Source: Gp6-AA40 sp036407095
Lineage (GTDB): Bacteria; Acidobacteriota; Vicinamibacteria; Vicinamibacterales; UBA2999
Assembly: GCA_036407095.1 (NCBI GenBank)
Contig: DASWZV010000126.1
Location: 62,001 to 126,000, forward strand
Direction: 5' to 3'
Length of the DNA stretch: 64,000 bases
The translations under genes were made by a program, and so were the position numbers. Positions within the stretch are counted from its first letter, which is position 1. The number at the start of each line of letters is the position of its first letter. This document shows positions 43,643 to 52,022 of the stretch, piece after piece. Below the pieces are notes generated by a model. That model searched no databases. It saw only the letters and a list, made by a program, of their open reading frames with translations, and was not told the DNA's origin.

Positions 43643-45249
43643 TCGTGCCAACTCGTAGCATCCTGGCTGTCGTGTTACTCGTAGGGGCTGGCTTGAGCCG
43701 GCCCTGCGACGCGTCGCCAGGACAAGCGCAAACTTCGCAACCGGCCGCCTCCGCCAAGGCTTCGTCCGCCTCCGCCAAGGCTCCGGCGGGACAGCGCCCC
43801 TCGACGACGCGGGGCGCGGACGTGAATCGCCGAGGCGTCGACGGCAGCACGCCGCTGCAGTGGGCGGTCTACAGCGGCGACGTCGCCGAGGCCAGACGCC
43901 TTCTGCGCGCCGGCGCGAACGTCGCACTCGCCAACAGCTACGGCGCAACGCCGATGACGCTCGCCGCCGAAGTGGGCAGCACCGACATGCTGAAGGTGCT
44001 GCTCGAAGCCGGCGCGAATGCCGACTCACCGAATCCCGACGGACAGACCGCGCTGATGGCGGTCGCGAGAACCGGCAACGTGGAAGCTGCGAAGGTCTTG
44101 TTGGATCATGGCGCCACTGTCGACGCGAAAGAAAAATTCGGTGGACAGACGGCGCTGATGTGGGCGTCCGCGCGCCGGCATCCGGAGATGATGCAGCTGC
44201 TGATCGCCACGGGCGCCGACGTCAACGCAGCCTCGATCGATCGCGACTATCAGCGTCACGTGACCGCCGAAGGCCGGCCCAAGAGCCTCGACAGCGGTGG
44301 GCTCACGCCCCTGCTCTACGCCGCACGCGAGAACTGCATCGCGTGTGTGGACGTCCTGCTGAAGAACAAGGTGGACATCGATCTTCCCGATCCCGATGGC
44401 GCGTCGCCGCTGCTCGTCGCGATCATGAACGCGAACTGGGATCTCGCGAAGCAACTGATCGCAGGCGGCGCCGATGTGAATCAGTGGGACATCTTCGGAG
44501 AATCGCCGCTGCTGACGGCAGTCGATCTGCGCAATCGCATCGACGGCGGACATGCATCGATCGATCCGCAGAACGCGACCACCGGCCTGGCGGTCGTCAA
44601 GCTGCTCCTCGAGCGCGGCGCCAATCCGAACATGCAGCTGTTCTTCAAGCCGGCGAACGTGCGCGGCACCGTGTATACGCGCGGATCCACGCCGCTCATC
44701 CGCGCGGCCGTCAACAACGATCTCGAGGTCGTGAAGCTCCTGCTCGAACACGGCGCCGACGCGACCCTCTCCACCGCAGATCGCCAGACGCCGATCCACG
44801 CCGTGCTCGCCGGGCGCGCTCCAGAGAACCAGGCGCTCGAACTGATCAAGGTCCTGCAGAAGGGCGGCACCGACGTCAACGTCATCGCGCTGATCAATCA
44901 CGAAGAGGAGATCCGCGGCGGCACCGCGCTGCACTACGCCGTCCGCAAGCGCTACAAGGAAGTGATCAAGCTGCTCGCCTCCTTCAAGATCGACATGGAC
45001 GCCGTCGATCAGGACGGCCTCACCGCGCTCGACTACACGCAGTCGCGGGGCTTCATGCCGTTCATGGCGCTGCAGACGCCAATCTACAAGGACGAAGCGG
45101 CGCTGCTCCGCGAACTGGGCGCAACGAAGTTGATGGCGAAAAGCCCCGAGTGGCCGGTGCTCGGTCCACCGCAGGGCGTCTGGGAAGACATCTGGCCCCT
45201 TGGTGAATCCCGAGTTCATGAACCCGTCTATAAACCCAAGACCGATTGA
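43639..45249 (+). CDS. Secreted ankyrin-repeat protein
   Basis: GTG 43639 overlaps the DUF1552 stop by four bases (GTGA); 536 residues. A signal peptide (ILAVVLLVGAGLSRPCDAS) and an Ala/Ser-rich linker precede about nine ankyrin repeats from residue 60 to 470 with standard cores (GSTPLQWAVYSGDVAEARRL, GATPMTLAAEVGSTDMLKVL, GQTALMAVARTGNVEAAKVL, GSTPLIRAAVNNDLEVVKLL, TALHYAVRKRYKEVIKLL). A 60-residue non-repeat tail ends YKPKTD. It should be a periplasmic or surface binding scaffold, and its position suggests it binds a product or partner of the DUF1592/DUF1552 pair (inference). Confidence 0.88.
   Translation: MIVPTRSILAVVLLVGAGLSRPCDASPGQAQTSQPAASAKASSASAKAPAGQRPSTTRGADVNRRGVDGSTPLQWAVYSGDVAEARRLLRAGANVALANSYGATPMTLAAEVGSTDMLKVLLEAGANADSPNPDGQTALMAVARTGNVEAAKVLLDHGATVDAKEKFGGQTALMWASARRHPEMMQLLIATGADVNAASIDRDYQRHVTAEGRPKSLDSGGLTPLLYAARENCIACVDVLLKNKVDIDLPDPDGASPLLVAIMNANWDLAKQLIAGGADVNQWDIFGESPLLTAVDLRNRIDGGHASIDPQNATTGLAVVKLLLERGANPNMQLFFKPANVRGTVYTRGSTPLIRAAVNNDLEVVKLLLEHGADATLSTADRQTPIHAVLAGRAPENQALELIKVLQKGGTDVNVIALINHEEEIRGGTALHYAVRKRYKEVIKLLASFKIDMDAVDQDGLTALDYTQSRGFMPFMALQTPIYKDEAALLRELGATKLMAKSPEWPVLGPPQGVWEDIWPLGESRVHEPVYKPKTD
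43681..43710. repeat. Degenerate dispersed palindrome in the ankyrin gene leader
   Basis: GTAGGGGCTGGCT-tg-AGCCGGCCCTGCGAC has the arms and the TGCG end of the dispersed element. It encodes the end of the signal peptide (VGAGLSRPCD). Confidence 0.5.
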
Positions 45250-46258
45250 AATCGCAGGGGCCGCCTTCCCTGGCCACCGTCTTGTCCGCCGAAGCGAGCA
45301 GCGCGAAGGTGGAAGCGCAACGCGCGAAGGTGGCAGGCGGCCCTTGTCGCGACGAACCTTTCTCTCTACCGGCGCGGCCGCGCTCGGCGCTGTCTTCGTA
45401 CGTGGGGGCCGCCTTCAGGCGGCCCAACAAGCGCCTGCAAGAATTACAACGATAGATCTCGGCGGCGCGATGCTGCTCCAGGGCGCGGGTTGCAACGTGA
45501 TCGCGATCCCGGGACCTGACGGCGCGCTGATGATCGACGGCGGCCTTGCTGCCAACGCGGATGCACTGATCGCAGCGGTGAAAAGTGCGACGAAGAGCAC
45601 TCGCATCGACACGCTGATCAACACGCACTGGCATCCCGAGCAGACCGGCGCCAACGAAGCGGTCGGTCGCGCCGGCGGTGTCATCTTCGCGCACGAGAAG
45701 ACGAAGACCGCGTTGAGCACCACGATCTACAACTCGATCGCGTTCAAGGGCCGCAGATCGCCGCTGCCGGAAGCGGCGCGCCCGAACAAGACGACGCGTG
45801 GTGATGGTTCGATGGAGTTCGCAGGCCAGCAGATTGACTATGGCTACATGCCCGCCGCACACACCGACGGCGATCTCTTCGTGCACGTCCCGAAGATGAA
45901 TCTGCTGGCCGTCGGCGGCGTCGTGTCAGCGGAAGAATGGCCGCTGCTCGACTATCGCAACGGCGCCTGGCTCGGCGGTCGCGTTCGCGCGCTCGAACAT
46001 CTCGCCGATGTCGTCAAGCCCGGCACGCGCGTCGTGCCGGCAGTTGGCCGCATGATGACCGGCGCGGAGATCGTGCGGCACCGCGACATGTATCAGAAGC
46101 TGTTCACGACGATGATCGGCTATTTGAACATGGGGCTCGGTCCCGAAGACGCGGTGGTGACGAACCCGCTCAAGGAATACACGTCCGAGTTCGGCGATCC
46201 GTCCGCGTTCACCTACGGAGCGCTACGCAGCATGATGATCGCGTACGTGCCTGACTGA
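45218..46258 (+). CDS. Metallo-beta-lactamase-fold protein with altered metal motif
   Basis: Start is uncertain. ATG 45218 overlaps the ankyrin stop by 32 bp; TTG/GTG codons upstream (45200, 45203) or a TTG near 45343 just before the Tat motif are alternatives. A Tat leader (SRRTFLSTGAAALGAVFV) follows a 45-residue arginine-rich extension. The MBL core has NVIAIPGPDGALMIDGGLA and PAAHTDGDLFVHVP, but the key motif reads THWHPEQTGANE: two histidines are kept while Asp and the second metal His are replaced by Glu and Gln. Enzyme activity is therefore doubtful, or uses a different metal set. It is the last gene of the DUF1592 operon. Confidence 0.8.
   Translation: MNPSINPRPIEIAGAAFPGHRLVRRSEQREGGSATREGGRRPLSRRTFLSTGAAALGAVFVRGGRLQAAQQAPARITTIDLGGAMLLQGAGCNVIAIPGPDGALMIDGGLAANADALIAAVKSATKSTRIDTLINTHWHPEQTGANEAVGRAGGVIFAHEKTKTALSTTIYNSIAFKGRRSPLPEAARPNKTTRGDGSMEFAGQQIDYGYMPAAHTDGDLFVHVPKMNLLAVGGVVSAEEWPLLDYRNGAWLGGRVRALEHLADVVKPGTRVVPAVGRMMTGAEIVRHRDMYQKLFTTMIGYLNMGLGPEDAVVTNPLKEYTSEFGDPSAFTYGALRSMMIAYVPD
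45406..45425. repeat. Dispersed palindrome inside the MBL gene
   Basis: GGGCCGCCT-tc-AGGCGGCCC is a perfect 9-bp palindrome, preceded by TACGTG, and encodes GGRLQAAQ just after the Tat hydrophobic stretch. It matches the intergenic element GTCCGCCT-tc-AGGCGGAC at 46275, so it looks like an in-frame insertion into the leader region. Confidence 0.75.
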
Positions 46259-46268
46259 CGTTCGTACC

Positions 46269-46296
46269 CGTAGTGTCCGCCTTCAGGCGGACCGTC
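46269..46296. repeat. Dispersed palindrome copy
   Basis: CGTAGT-GTCCGCCT-tc-AGGCGGAC-CGTCC, 10 bp after the MBL stop. The arms are at 46275-46282 and 46285-46292. It is a possible terminator of the DUF1592 operon. Confidence 0.85.
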
Positions 46297-46507
46297 CTCA
46301 AGATTCGTCAATGAGCGTTCCGTCTCGCGGGTCCTGTCGCCGGGTCTCCCCGCTCGTCCTCGGCGCCAAGTGAACGATCACGCTGTGAAAAGCAGGATCA
46401 CGGAGTAGGCGCCTGCGCGGCGAGCGGGGATGCCCCACCCGTCGCCACCCGCTCGATGCTGCAACTCGCTTCCGAACCCAAGTGATCCTCGCTATCAGAG
46501 ACGTCGT

Positions 46508-46558
46508 GTCCGCCTTCAGGCGGACCGTCCTTGGGTTCGTCGCCTTAGGCGGACGAAC
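46508..46558. repeat. Two adjacent dispersed palindromes
   Basis: GTCCGCCT-tc-AGGCGGAC (46508-46525) is followed by a longer hairpin, GTTCGTCGCCT-t-AGGCGGACGAAC (46535-46558), with one bulged base. It lies just past the stop of the minus-strand gene at 46573. Confidence 0.85.
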
Positions 46559-46572
46559 AACCCGGGAACACT

Positions 46573-47004
46573 CTATCGAGGGAAATGCACGACGTCGCGC
46601 AGACCGCGCACGGCCGTCCACGGAATCTCCTGATTCCTGGTTCGGACCACTTGATGGGCATCATTGAATTCATCGAAGTGCGCCTTCACCGTGCCCATCA
46701 GCGTGCCGTCCGCTTTGCGCGTGCCGGTCGAGTCGATATGGATGGTGAAATTCTCGCCGGTCGATTCTCCGGAAAAGACCAACGCATCGTCGGCGAACAT
46801 TCCGGTCAGCTTGACGGGATCGCCGTGCGGCCAGTCGAGCGTTCCGGTGACGGCGCTCTTCTTCTGCTCGAGGACGAGCTTCAGTCCAATATGCTCTACC
46901 GAGAACGTCCAGGGGCCCGCGATCGATTCCTCTTTCGTCTCGACAGAACCGGCGGCAAGTGCAGCGCCGGCCACGACGACCACCGCGAATACCGAGTACT
47001 TCAT
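46573..47004 (-). CDS. Small secreted hypothetical protein
   Basis: ATG 47004 follows AAGGAGC; 143 residues. After a signal peptide (YSVFAVVVVAGAALAAGS) the mature part is beta-rich: GPWTFSVEHIGLKLVLEQKK, GTLDWPHGDPVKLTGMFADDALVFSGES, GTLMGTVKAHFDE. The alternating pattern resembles small lipocalin-like or copper-amine-type barrels that measure or bind small molecules, but no family is certain. Confidence 0.7.
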   Translation of the reverse strand: MKYSVFAVVVVAGAALAAGSVETKEESIAGPWTFSVEHIGLKLVLEQKKSAVTGTLDWPHGDPVKLTGMFADDALVFSGESTGENFTIHIDSTGTRKADGTLMGTVKAHFDEFNDAHQVVRTRNQEIPWTAVRGLRDVVHFPR

Positions 47005-47118
47005 GTTCTGCTCCTTGTCCCCACAGCCTACGCGGCCGGCCCTGAACGCCGCCTGAACAGGTGAAGGAATCAGGATTCAGGGCCGTAGACGCCCGATAAA
47101 GGCCTATCGGTGCGAACT

Positions 47119-47246
47119 GGGATCGCACGGACAGGCGATAGCCGGGATCGCACCGACCGAGCTCGGGCTCGCACCGACGGAACTCAGGATCGCACCGATG
47201 CAACTCAGGACCGCACCGACGGAAGTCCGGATCGCACCGACCCCCG
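47119..47246. repeat. 21-bp tandem repeat (about 6 units)
   Basis: Units of the type GGATCGCACCGACGGAACTCA repeat with a period of 21 bp (exact in the middle units) from 47119 to 47246. It ends 45 bp before the SGNH hydrolase ATG. The period equals seven codons: one minus-strand frame reads repeated VGAILSS-like heptapeptides. Confidence 0.8.
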
Positions 47247-47276
47247 TCAAGAAGTGGTTCTCCGGGCGCTGGCTGT

Positions 47277-47282
47277 TAGAAT
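47277..47282 (+). promoter_or_regulatory. -10-like box of the SGNH hydrolase gene
   Basis: TAGAAT (in GTTAGAATC) ends 9 bp before ATG 47292. No ribosome site is visible, so transcription may start very near the start codon (leaderless type). No convincing -35 is seen. Confidence 0.35.
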
Positions 47283-47291
47283 CATCGCGCC

Positions 47292-48221
47292 ATGACCAAG
47301 CGCCTGATCGTCCTCGCTCTTCTCTTCGCTCTCGCTCCCTCTGTGCGATCGGCATCGGCACAAGTGCCAGCTGGTCCTCCCGGCGCGGGCCGCGGCGGAT
47401 TCGCACCGGTGGTGATCGGACCGCCGGCGCCGGTGCCACCGGAAGTCGCGATCCCGCGGCCGACGCCGGCCGAACTGGAGCAGGTCAACGCGGCGGTGAA
47501 GCGCTTCGTCGCCAGTGACAAGTCAGCCACGCAGCCGCTGCTCAAGAAATTCGAGCCGCTGATGCTCCTGCAGCCGCCGCGGATGAACGTCGCCGCGACG
47601 TTCACGCAGACGAATCAACGAATGGGGCCGCGCCACGAAGGATTCGTCGCCACGGCCAAGCAGGGCAACATCGATCTGCTGCTGCATGGCGATTCGATCA
47701 CCGACTGGTGGCAGCTGGACGCGAACAAGCCGGTGTTCGACAAGTACTTCGGCAACATTCGCACGGCCAACTTCGCGGTCGCGGGCGATACGACGCAAGG
47801 CGTGCTGTGGGGCCTCCGCAACGGCGAGGGCCAGGGCTTCCAGCCGAAGGCGGTGATGCTGATGATTGGCACCAATAACACCGGTCAGTTCACGGGTCCC
47901 GAGATCGCAGAAGGCGTTGGCGCGGTGGTCATGGAGCTGCGTCGCAATTTTCCGGCAGCGAAGATCCTGCTGCTGGCGATCTTCCCCAGAGGCGTGCCGG
48001 GCGATCCGGTGCGCGACAAGATCGCTGAGGTCAACCAGATCATCTCGAGGCTCGACGATCAGAAGAACGTCTTCTACATGGACATCGGCCGGAAATTCCT
48101 GGACGACAAAGGCGCGTTCCTGCCCGATTCGTTCCGCGCCGACAACCTGCACCCGCAGGCGAAGGGCTACGAGATCTGGGGCGAGGCGGTCAGCGCGAAG
48201 CTCGCGGAGTTGATGAAGTAG
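47292..48221 (+). CDS. SGNH/GDSL-type secreted hydrolase
   Basis: Protein of 309 residues with a signal peptide (ends RSASAQ) and a Pro/Gly-rich stretch. Residues about 120-305 are an SGNH domain: block I LLLHGDSITDWW (nucleophile Ser), block II NFAVAGDTTQGVLW, block III MIGTNNTG, and block V DNLHPQAKGYEIWG with the Asp/His pair. The GDSITDxW and GTNN variants are typical of the PAF-acetylhydrolase-like/carbohydrate-esterase subgroup. It probably deacylates a lipid or glycan ester in the periplasm. Confidence 0.88.
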   Translation: MTKRLIVLALLFALAPSVRSASAQVPAGPPGAGRGGFAPVVIGPPAPVPPEVAIPRPTPAELEQVNAAVKRFVASDKSATQPLLKKFEPLMLLQPPRMNVAATFTQTNQRMGPRHEGFVATAKQGNIDLLLHGDSITDWWQLDANKPVFDKYFGNIRTANFAVAGDTTQGVLWGLRNGEGQGFQPKAVMLMIGTNNTGQFTGPEIAEGVGAVVMELRRNFPAAKILLLAIFPRGVPGDPVRDKIAEVNQIISRLDDQKNVFYMDIGRKFLDDKGAFLPDSFRADNLHPQAKGYEIWGEAVSAKLAELMK

Positions 48222-48385
48222 ATGCCGATCTGCGGGCGGCGGCACCGCGGCGATGGACGCCGGCGCAGCTGCGATAGCGCGTAGAGGCTGTTTCGCACGC
48301 GCCTTGCCGCGCTCGAAGTGACTGCCCGCGCGGAGCGGGTCAGGGCTGCAGCCTCGTCGACTCATTCCTCAACCCTGGCCCAGCC

Positions 48386-48457
48386 CTGATTCCTGATTCC
48401 TGATTCCTGATTCCTGTTTCCTGATTCCTGATTCCTGTTTCCTGATTCCTGATTCCT
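48386..48457. repeat. 7-bp tandem repeat
   Basis: About ten units of GATTCCT (with GTTTCCT variants) run head-to-tail from 48386 to 48457. The array ends at the stop codon of the minus-strand TonB receptor gene, in the gap after the SGNH gene. Confidence 0.9.
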
Positions 48458-51400
48458 AGAAGTTCAGCGTCACATGAAACCTCGCGAGCCGCGGCGCCAC
48501 GATCGCCGTCGGCCGCAGCCACTCCGCACCGCTGGTCGAGTACTGATACGTCTGCTGATACGCGCTGGTGACGTTCGAGTTGAACAGGTTATAGAGATCG
48601 ATCCCGACATCGGTGCGCTTACCCGCGAAGCGCAGAATCTTCGCGAACCGCATGTCGACGAGATTCGTTCGCTCGAGCGTGTAGAGCACTCCGGGATTCA
48701 GCAAGTTGACCGTCGTCGTTCCGCTCGCCAGCGCGTTTGCTGGAAGCCGTCCGAGCGACTGCTGGATCACGGTGTTCGGCACCACGTAGTTGGCCGCCAG
48801 TGAGAGTCCGTTGGATGCTGTTCCACCAGGAGCCGTGACCAGCGAGCGCATGCTGGCGCTGACCAGCACGTCGATCTTCGGCAATGTGTATGACGCCAGT
48901 CCTCGGAACGACGTCACCCAATCTTCTGTGACATCGCACGAATCGACTCGCGATGTGCCCAACAACTCCGGCAGCGCGCGCGTGACGTTGCAGTTGTTGC
49001 GAACGCCGCGGCCGGTGCTGGTCCCACCCTGCACGTTGAGACCGAAGGGCAGACGCGCCGTCGCTGAGAAATCCACACCGTGCCAGTACGCCGTACGCGG
49101 GTCTCCGTAATCCTTCTCGCTGGTCATGAGGTTCTGCGCGCCACGCGCGCTTGCCGCGGGGGTAATCGCGACGAACTGCGCGCTCTGCCCGGCGCCGGGC
49201 AGGTTGTCATGTTGCGGAATGACGATGGAATAGGTGTCGTAATCGGCGGCAGTTGTCAGCACGTTGTCGGTGACGAAGAAGTTTCCCCACCAGCGCCGGT
49301 TGTATGCGAACTCGACCGACAGCCGCGGCAGCAGCTCGTGCTGCACCGAGCCGCCAATCTGCCAGTCGTACGGCCGCACGCCCCAGCCGCCAAGAATCTC
49401 GGGGTTGATCGTCGTCGTGTTCGGGTTGGCGTTGCCGAAGTTCAGTCCGACGCCGCCGACCGATGCGCACAGGTCGCCGCCTGCGGCGAGATTGTCCTGC
49501 GCTGCCGGGTTACGCAGATCGCAATCAACCACGAAGTTGCGGTTGCCGTCGGTCCAGCCGCGCGCGGCCGCCGGCCCCGACCCGATGCGTGTGATGATTC
49601 GCGCCGCTGGATTGTTCGAGCTGTAGATCACGTCACCGGTGGCGGCTTCGAGATATCTGCCGCCATTGAATTTCACCGCCGTCTTCCCGTTGCCGAACAG
49701 ATCGTAGCTGAGCCCGAAGCGCGGCGTGATGTCGTTGTAGCCGCGAACGCTGACGGTGCGCTCGAACGAGATCGGCTGCGGATTGAAGAGCGACGTCTGC
49801 GTGGTGCCATTGCCCTCGGCCGGCGCCCAGCTCCACGCGCGGTCGTACCGCACACCACCCTGCAACGTCAGACGACGAATCGTCCACTGATCCTGCGCGT
49901 ACAGACCGGCGCTCTCGGTGCGATCGTGTTGATCCCAGCGCGGCGACAGGAAGTACGAGACCGAGACGGGGCAGAGGCGCGGGCTGCCGCCCGCGGGACA
50001 CGCGGCGCTGACCGGCGCGGCGGAGTTGAACGTATAGCGCAGCTGCGTGTGATTCGGCACGCGTCCGTTGCGCACGTCCTGGAACTGACCGCTGTAGCCG
50101 ACTTTGATGTTGTGCGAGCCGGTCACGTACGAGATGGCCGCGCGCCAGCTCGAATTCAACGCGCTGTTTTGGTTGAAGCCGAAATCGAGCGGATCGAACA
50201 CGCCGCGATACGAGAATTGCGGCCGCCCGTAGATGGCGCTCTGCTCGGTGACCGGAATCAGATCCATCAACCCGTCCGGCGCGGCCATGCCGAACCGCGC
50301 GTAGTCGTACTGGAAGCGCGAGAAGCCCGCTTCGATCAGCGTGCGGCTGCTGAGCGGCGCCGAATAGGTGGCTTGCGTCGTGTTGTACGGGAAGTTGTGA
50401 TAGCCGGGGAATGTTTCCGGCGACACCGTGTCGGCGCCGAAGGTTCGTCCGGATGCGACCCAGTCGTTGCCGGCCTGGCGACAGCCGTCGCCGCCTTCCT
50501 TCAGCGACGATCCGCCGCAGCGGCGCTGATAATCGTGCGAGATCGTCACGCGATTCCTCGGCGTGAGCTGCGCGGTGAGACGCCCGGCGATGATCTTGCG
50601 TGATTCGGCGACACGAGCTTCGATCGACCGGTTCACGGCGTAATCCCAATGCGACGGGTCGCCAGCGAACTGGTTGCCGAAAATGCCGTCGACCACGTTG
50701 GCGTTGGCCCAAGCGCGAAGGTTGGCGAAGAACCAGAGACGATCGCGCTTGATCGGACCGCCGAAACTCGCGCTGGTATCCCAATTGGTGCGCAGCGTCG
50801 GCGGTTGCGTGATGCCGAAGCTGCGCAGCTGATCGTCGAGATTGTTCGAAGTCGCCCAGTCTCCCGAGGTGCTGTAGAACGCGCTGCCGCGGAAACTGTT
50901 GCCGCCCGATTTGGGAACGATGTTGATGCTCGGTCCGCCGGTCTCGGCTTCACCGAGGCCGCCCGAGATGAGCACCTGCATTTCCTCTGCATTCGCCGTG
51001 TCGTAGGTCAAGTCGGACACGCCCCCGCCACCAAACGGCGCGGCCACCGTCAATCCGTTGGTCATCACCCGTCCTTCGCCGCTGGCGCCGCCGTGTGCGG
51101 TGAAGAACATCATGCTCGGCGTCGTCGGTGCTGTCTGCGCGTTCGCTCCAGCAACACCGCCGATGTTCAGCGCCGGGACAGCCGCGAGCGCCGAACCGTA
51201 CCCGCGCGTCGCCGGCAGCGTGTTCAGCGTGTCATTGTTGAGCACGACTTCACGTCGCACCGAATGCGTATCGACGATCGGCGATTGGCCGGTGACCGTG
51301 AGCGTTTCCTGGAGAGCGCCGACGCGCAGATCGGCGTTCACAGTGATCACTCCCGATCCGGTGACATCGATTCCTTCGCGCCTCACGGTGCTGAAGCCGG

Positions 51401-51647
51401 TCAGCGTGAAGGTCACGGTGTACGTGCCGGGCAGCAGATCGGTAATGCGGTACTGCCCGGTGCCATCGCTGACGACGGTCCGGATCTTTTCGATGAGAAC
51501 GGGACTTGATGCTTCGACCGTCACGCCCGGAAGAACTGCAGCGGACGCATCTCGAATGACACCTGCAATAGTGGCCTGCGCATGGACGCCATTGGGCAGC
51601 AACAGCGACCCCGCAACCGCTACGGCTATGGACAGGACTCGGCGCAT
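48456..51647 (-). CDS. Large TonB-dependent receptor with carboxypeptidase-regulatory-like domain
   Basis: ATG 51647 follows GGGAGG; 1063 residues. Signal peptide (LSIAVAVAGSLLLPNGVHAQ). Residues 25-105 form a CarboxypepD_reg-like domain (TIAGVIRDASAAVLPGVTVEASS, GQYRITDLLPGTYTVTFTL). The plug-like region has NDTLNTLPATRGYGSALAAVPAL and GGLGEAETGGPSINIVPKSGGNSFRGSAFY, typical of the oar-like/Acidobacterial receptors that lack a classical TonB box. The barrel ends in an aromatic strand (PRLARFHVTLNF), the usual outer-membrane signal. It probably takes up oligosaccharides or peptides. It is monocistronic. Confidence 0.9.
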   Translation of the reverse strand: MRRVLSIAVAVAGSLLLPNGVHAQATIAGVIRDASAAVLPGVTVEASSPVLIEKIRTVVSDGTGQYRITDLLPGTYTVTFTLTGFSTVRREGIDVTGSGVITVNADLRVGALQETLTVTGQSPIVDTHSVRREVVLNNDTLNTLPATRGYGSALAAVPALNIGGVAGANAQTAPTTPSMMFFTAHGGASGEGRVMTNGLTVAAPFGGGGVSDLTYDTANAEEMQVLISGGLGEAETGGPSINIVPKSGGNSFRGSAFYSTSGDWATSNNLDDQLRSFGITQPPTLRTNWDTSASFGGPIKRDRLWFFANLRAWANANVVDGIFGNQFAGDPSHWDYAVNRSIEARVAESRKIIAGRLTAQLTPRNRVTISHDYQRRCGGSSLKEGGDGCRQAGNDWVASGRTFGADTVSPETFPGYHNFPYNTTQATYSAPLSSRTLIEAGFSRFQYDYARFGMAAPDGLMDLIPVTEQSAIYGRPQFSYRGVFDPLDFGFNQNSALNSSWRAAISYVTGSHNIKVGYSGQFQDVRNGRVPNHTQLRYTFNSAAPVSAACPAGGSPRLCPVSVSYFLSPRWDQHDRTESAGLYAQDQWTIRRLTLQGGVRYDRAWSWAPAEGNGTTQTSLFNPQPISFERTVSVRGYNDITPRFGLSYDLFGNGKTAVKFNGGRYLEAATGDVIYSSNNPAARIITRIGSGPAAARGWTDGNRNFVVDCDLRNPAAQDNLAAGGDLCASVGGVGLNFGNANPNTTTINPEILGGWGVRPYDWQIGGSVQHELLPRLSVEFAYNRRWWGNFFVTDNVLTTAADYDTYSIVIPQHDNLPGAGQSAQFVAITPAASARGAQNLMTSEKDYGDPRTAYWHGVDFSATARLPFGLNVQGGTSTGRGVRNNCNVTRALPELLGTSRVDSCDVTEDWVTSFRGLASYTLPKIDVLVSASMRSLVTAPGGTASNGLSLAANYVVPNTVIQQSLGRLPANALASGTTTVNLLNPGVLYTLERTNLVDMRFAKILRFAGKRTDVGIDLYNLFNSNVTSAYQQTYQYSTSGAEWLRPTAIVAPRLARFHVTLNF

Positions 51648-52022
51648 TGCGTACCTCCCGCTCAATCCGCGGATTCGTGGCGGCGAGGCTATCACACCTG
51701 TCGCGCAGCTTGCCGTCTCACGAGTACGAGGGCAAAGGGCGGGTCCGCCGTAACCTTCGCGGATGCGGAAAGGCGGCCGCGCGCATTCGCGGAGTTCGCG
51801 CCTCCCACTCGGCCGTAAAAGTCTCTCCCGCTTAGCGCCCGACCTCCGAGATACCGGAGGGGCTCCGAATATGCGGCTTCTTTCCGGAGCCGCTCGAACG
51901 AAAACAGGCACGATTCTGAGCATCAGCTCCGGCACATGGCGTGCCCACTCGCAGCGAGACCATCCGGGGCGGTGTAGTCCTGTCCCGCCTCGACGGTCTC
52001 GACGAAAGGGAGCAGGCTGACC
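51648..52022. other. Divergent gap of 375 bp
   Basis: Promoter region for the TonB receptor (minus) and the L-serine dehydratase (plus). A GGAGGGGCTCCGAAT...CTTTCCGGAGCC stretch around 51858-51891 can pair locally. The ribosome site AAGGGAGCAGG is close to ATG 52023. No gene is seen. Confidence 0.5.

Larger units (their letters stand above)
46259..46572. other. Convergent gap of 314 bp
   Basis: Between the MBL gene and a minus-strand secreted protein gene. It contains two groups of dispersed palindromes (separate entries), and the roughly 200 bp between them show no gene. Confidence 0.6.

Noticed and set aside
47119..47246. CRISPR array
   Set aside because: The units are contiguous, with no unique spacers of constant length between repeats.
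47104..47439. Minus-strand frame with heptapeptide repeats (VGAILSS type)
   Set aside because: The repeat is explained by the 21-bp DNA array, and the frame overlaps the 5' end of the SGNH hydrolase gene.
51950..52022. Glycine-riboswitch-like string (GAAAGGGAGCAGG) before the serine dehydratase
   Set aside because: The rest of the conserved aptamer core is not found; GGGAGCAGG is better read as the ribosome site.
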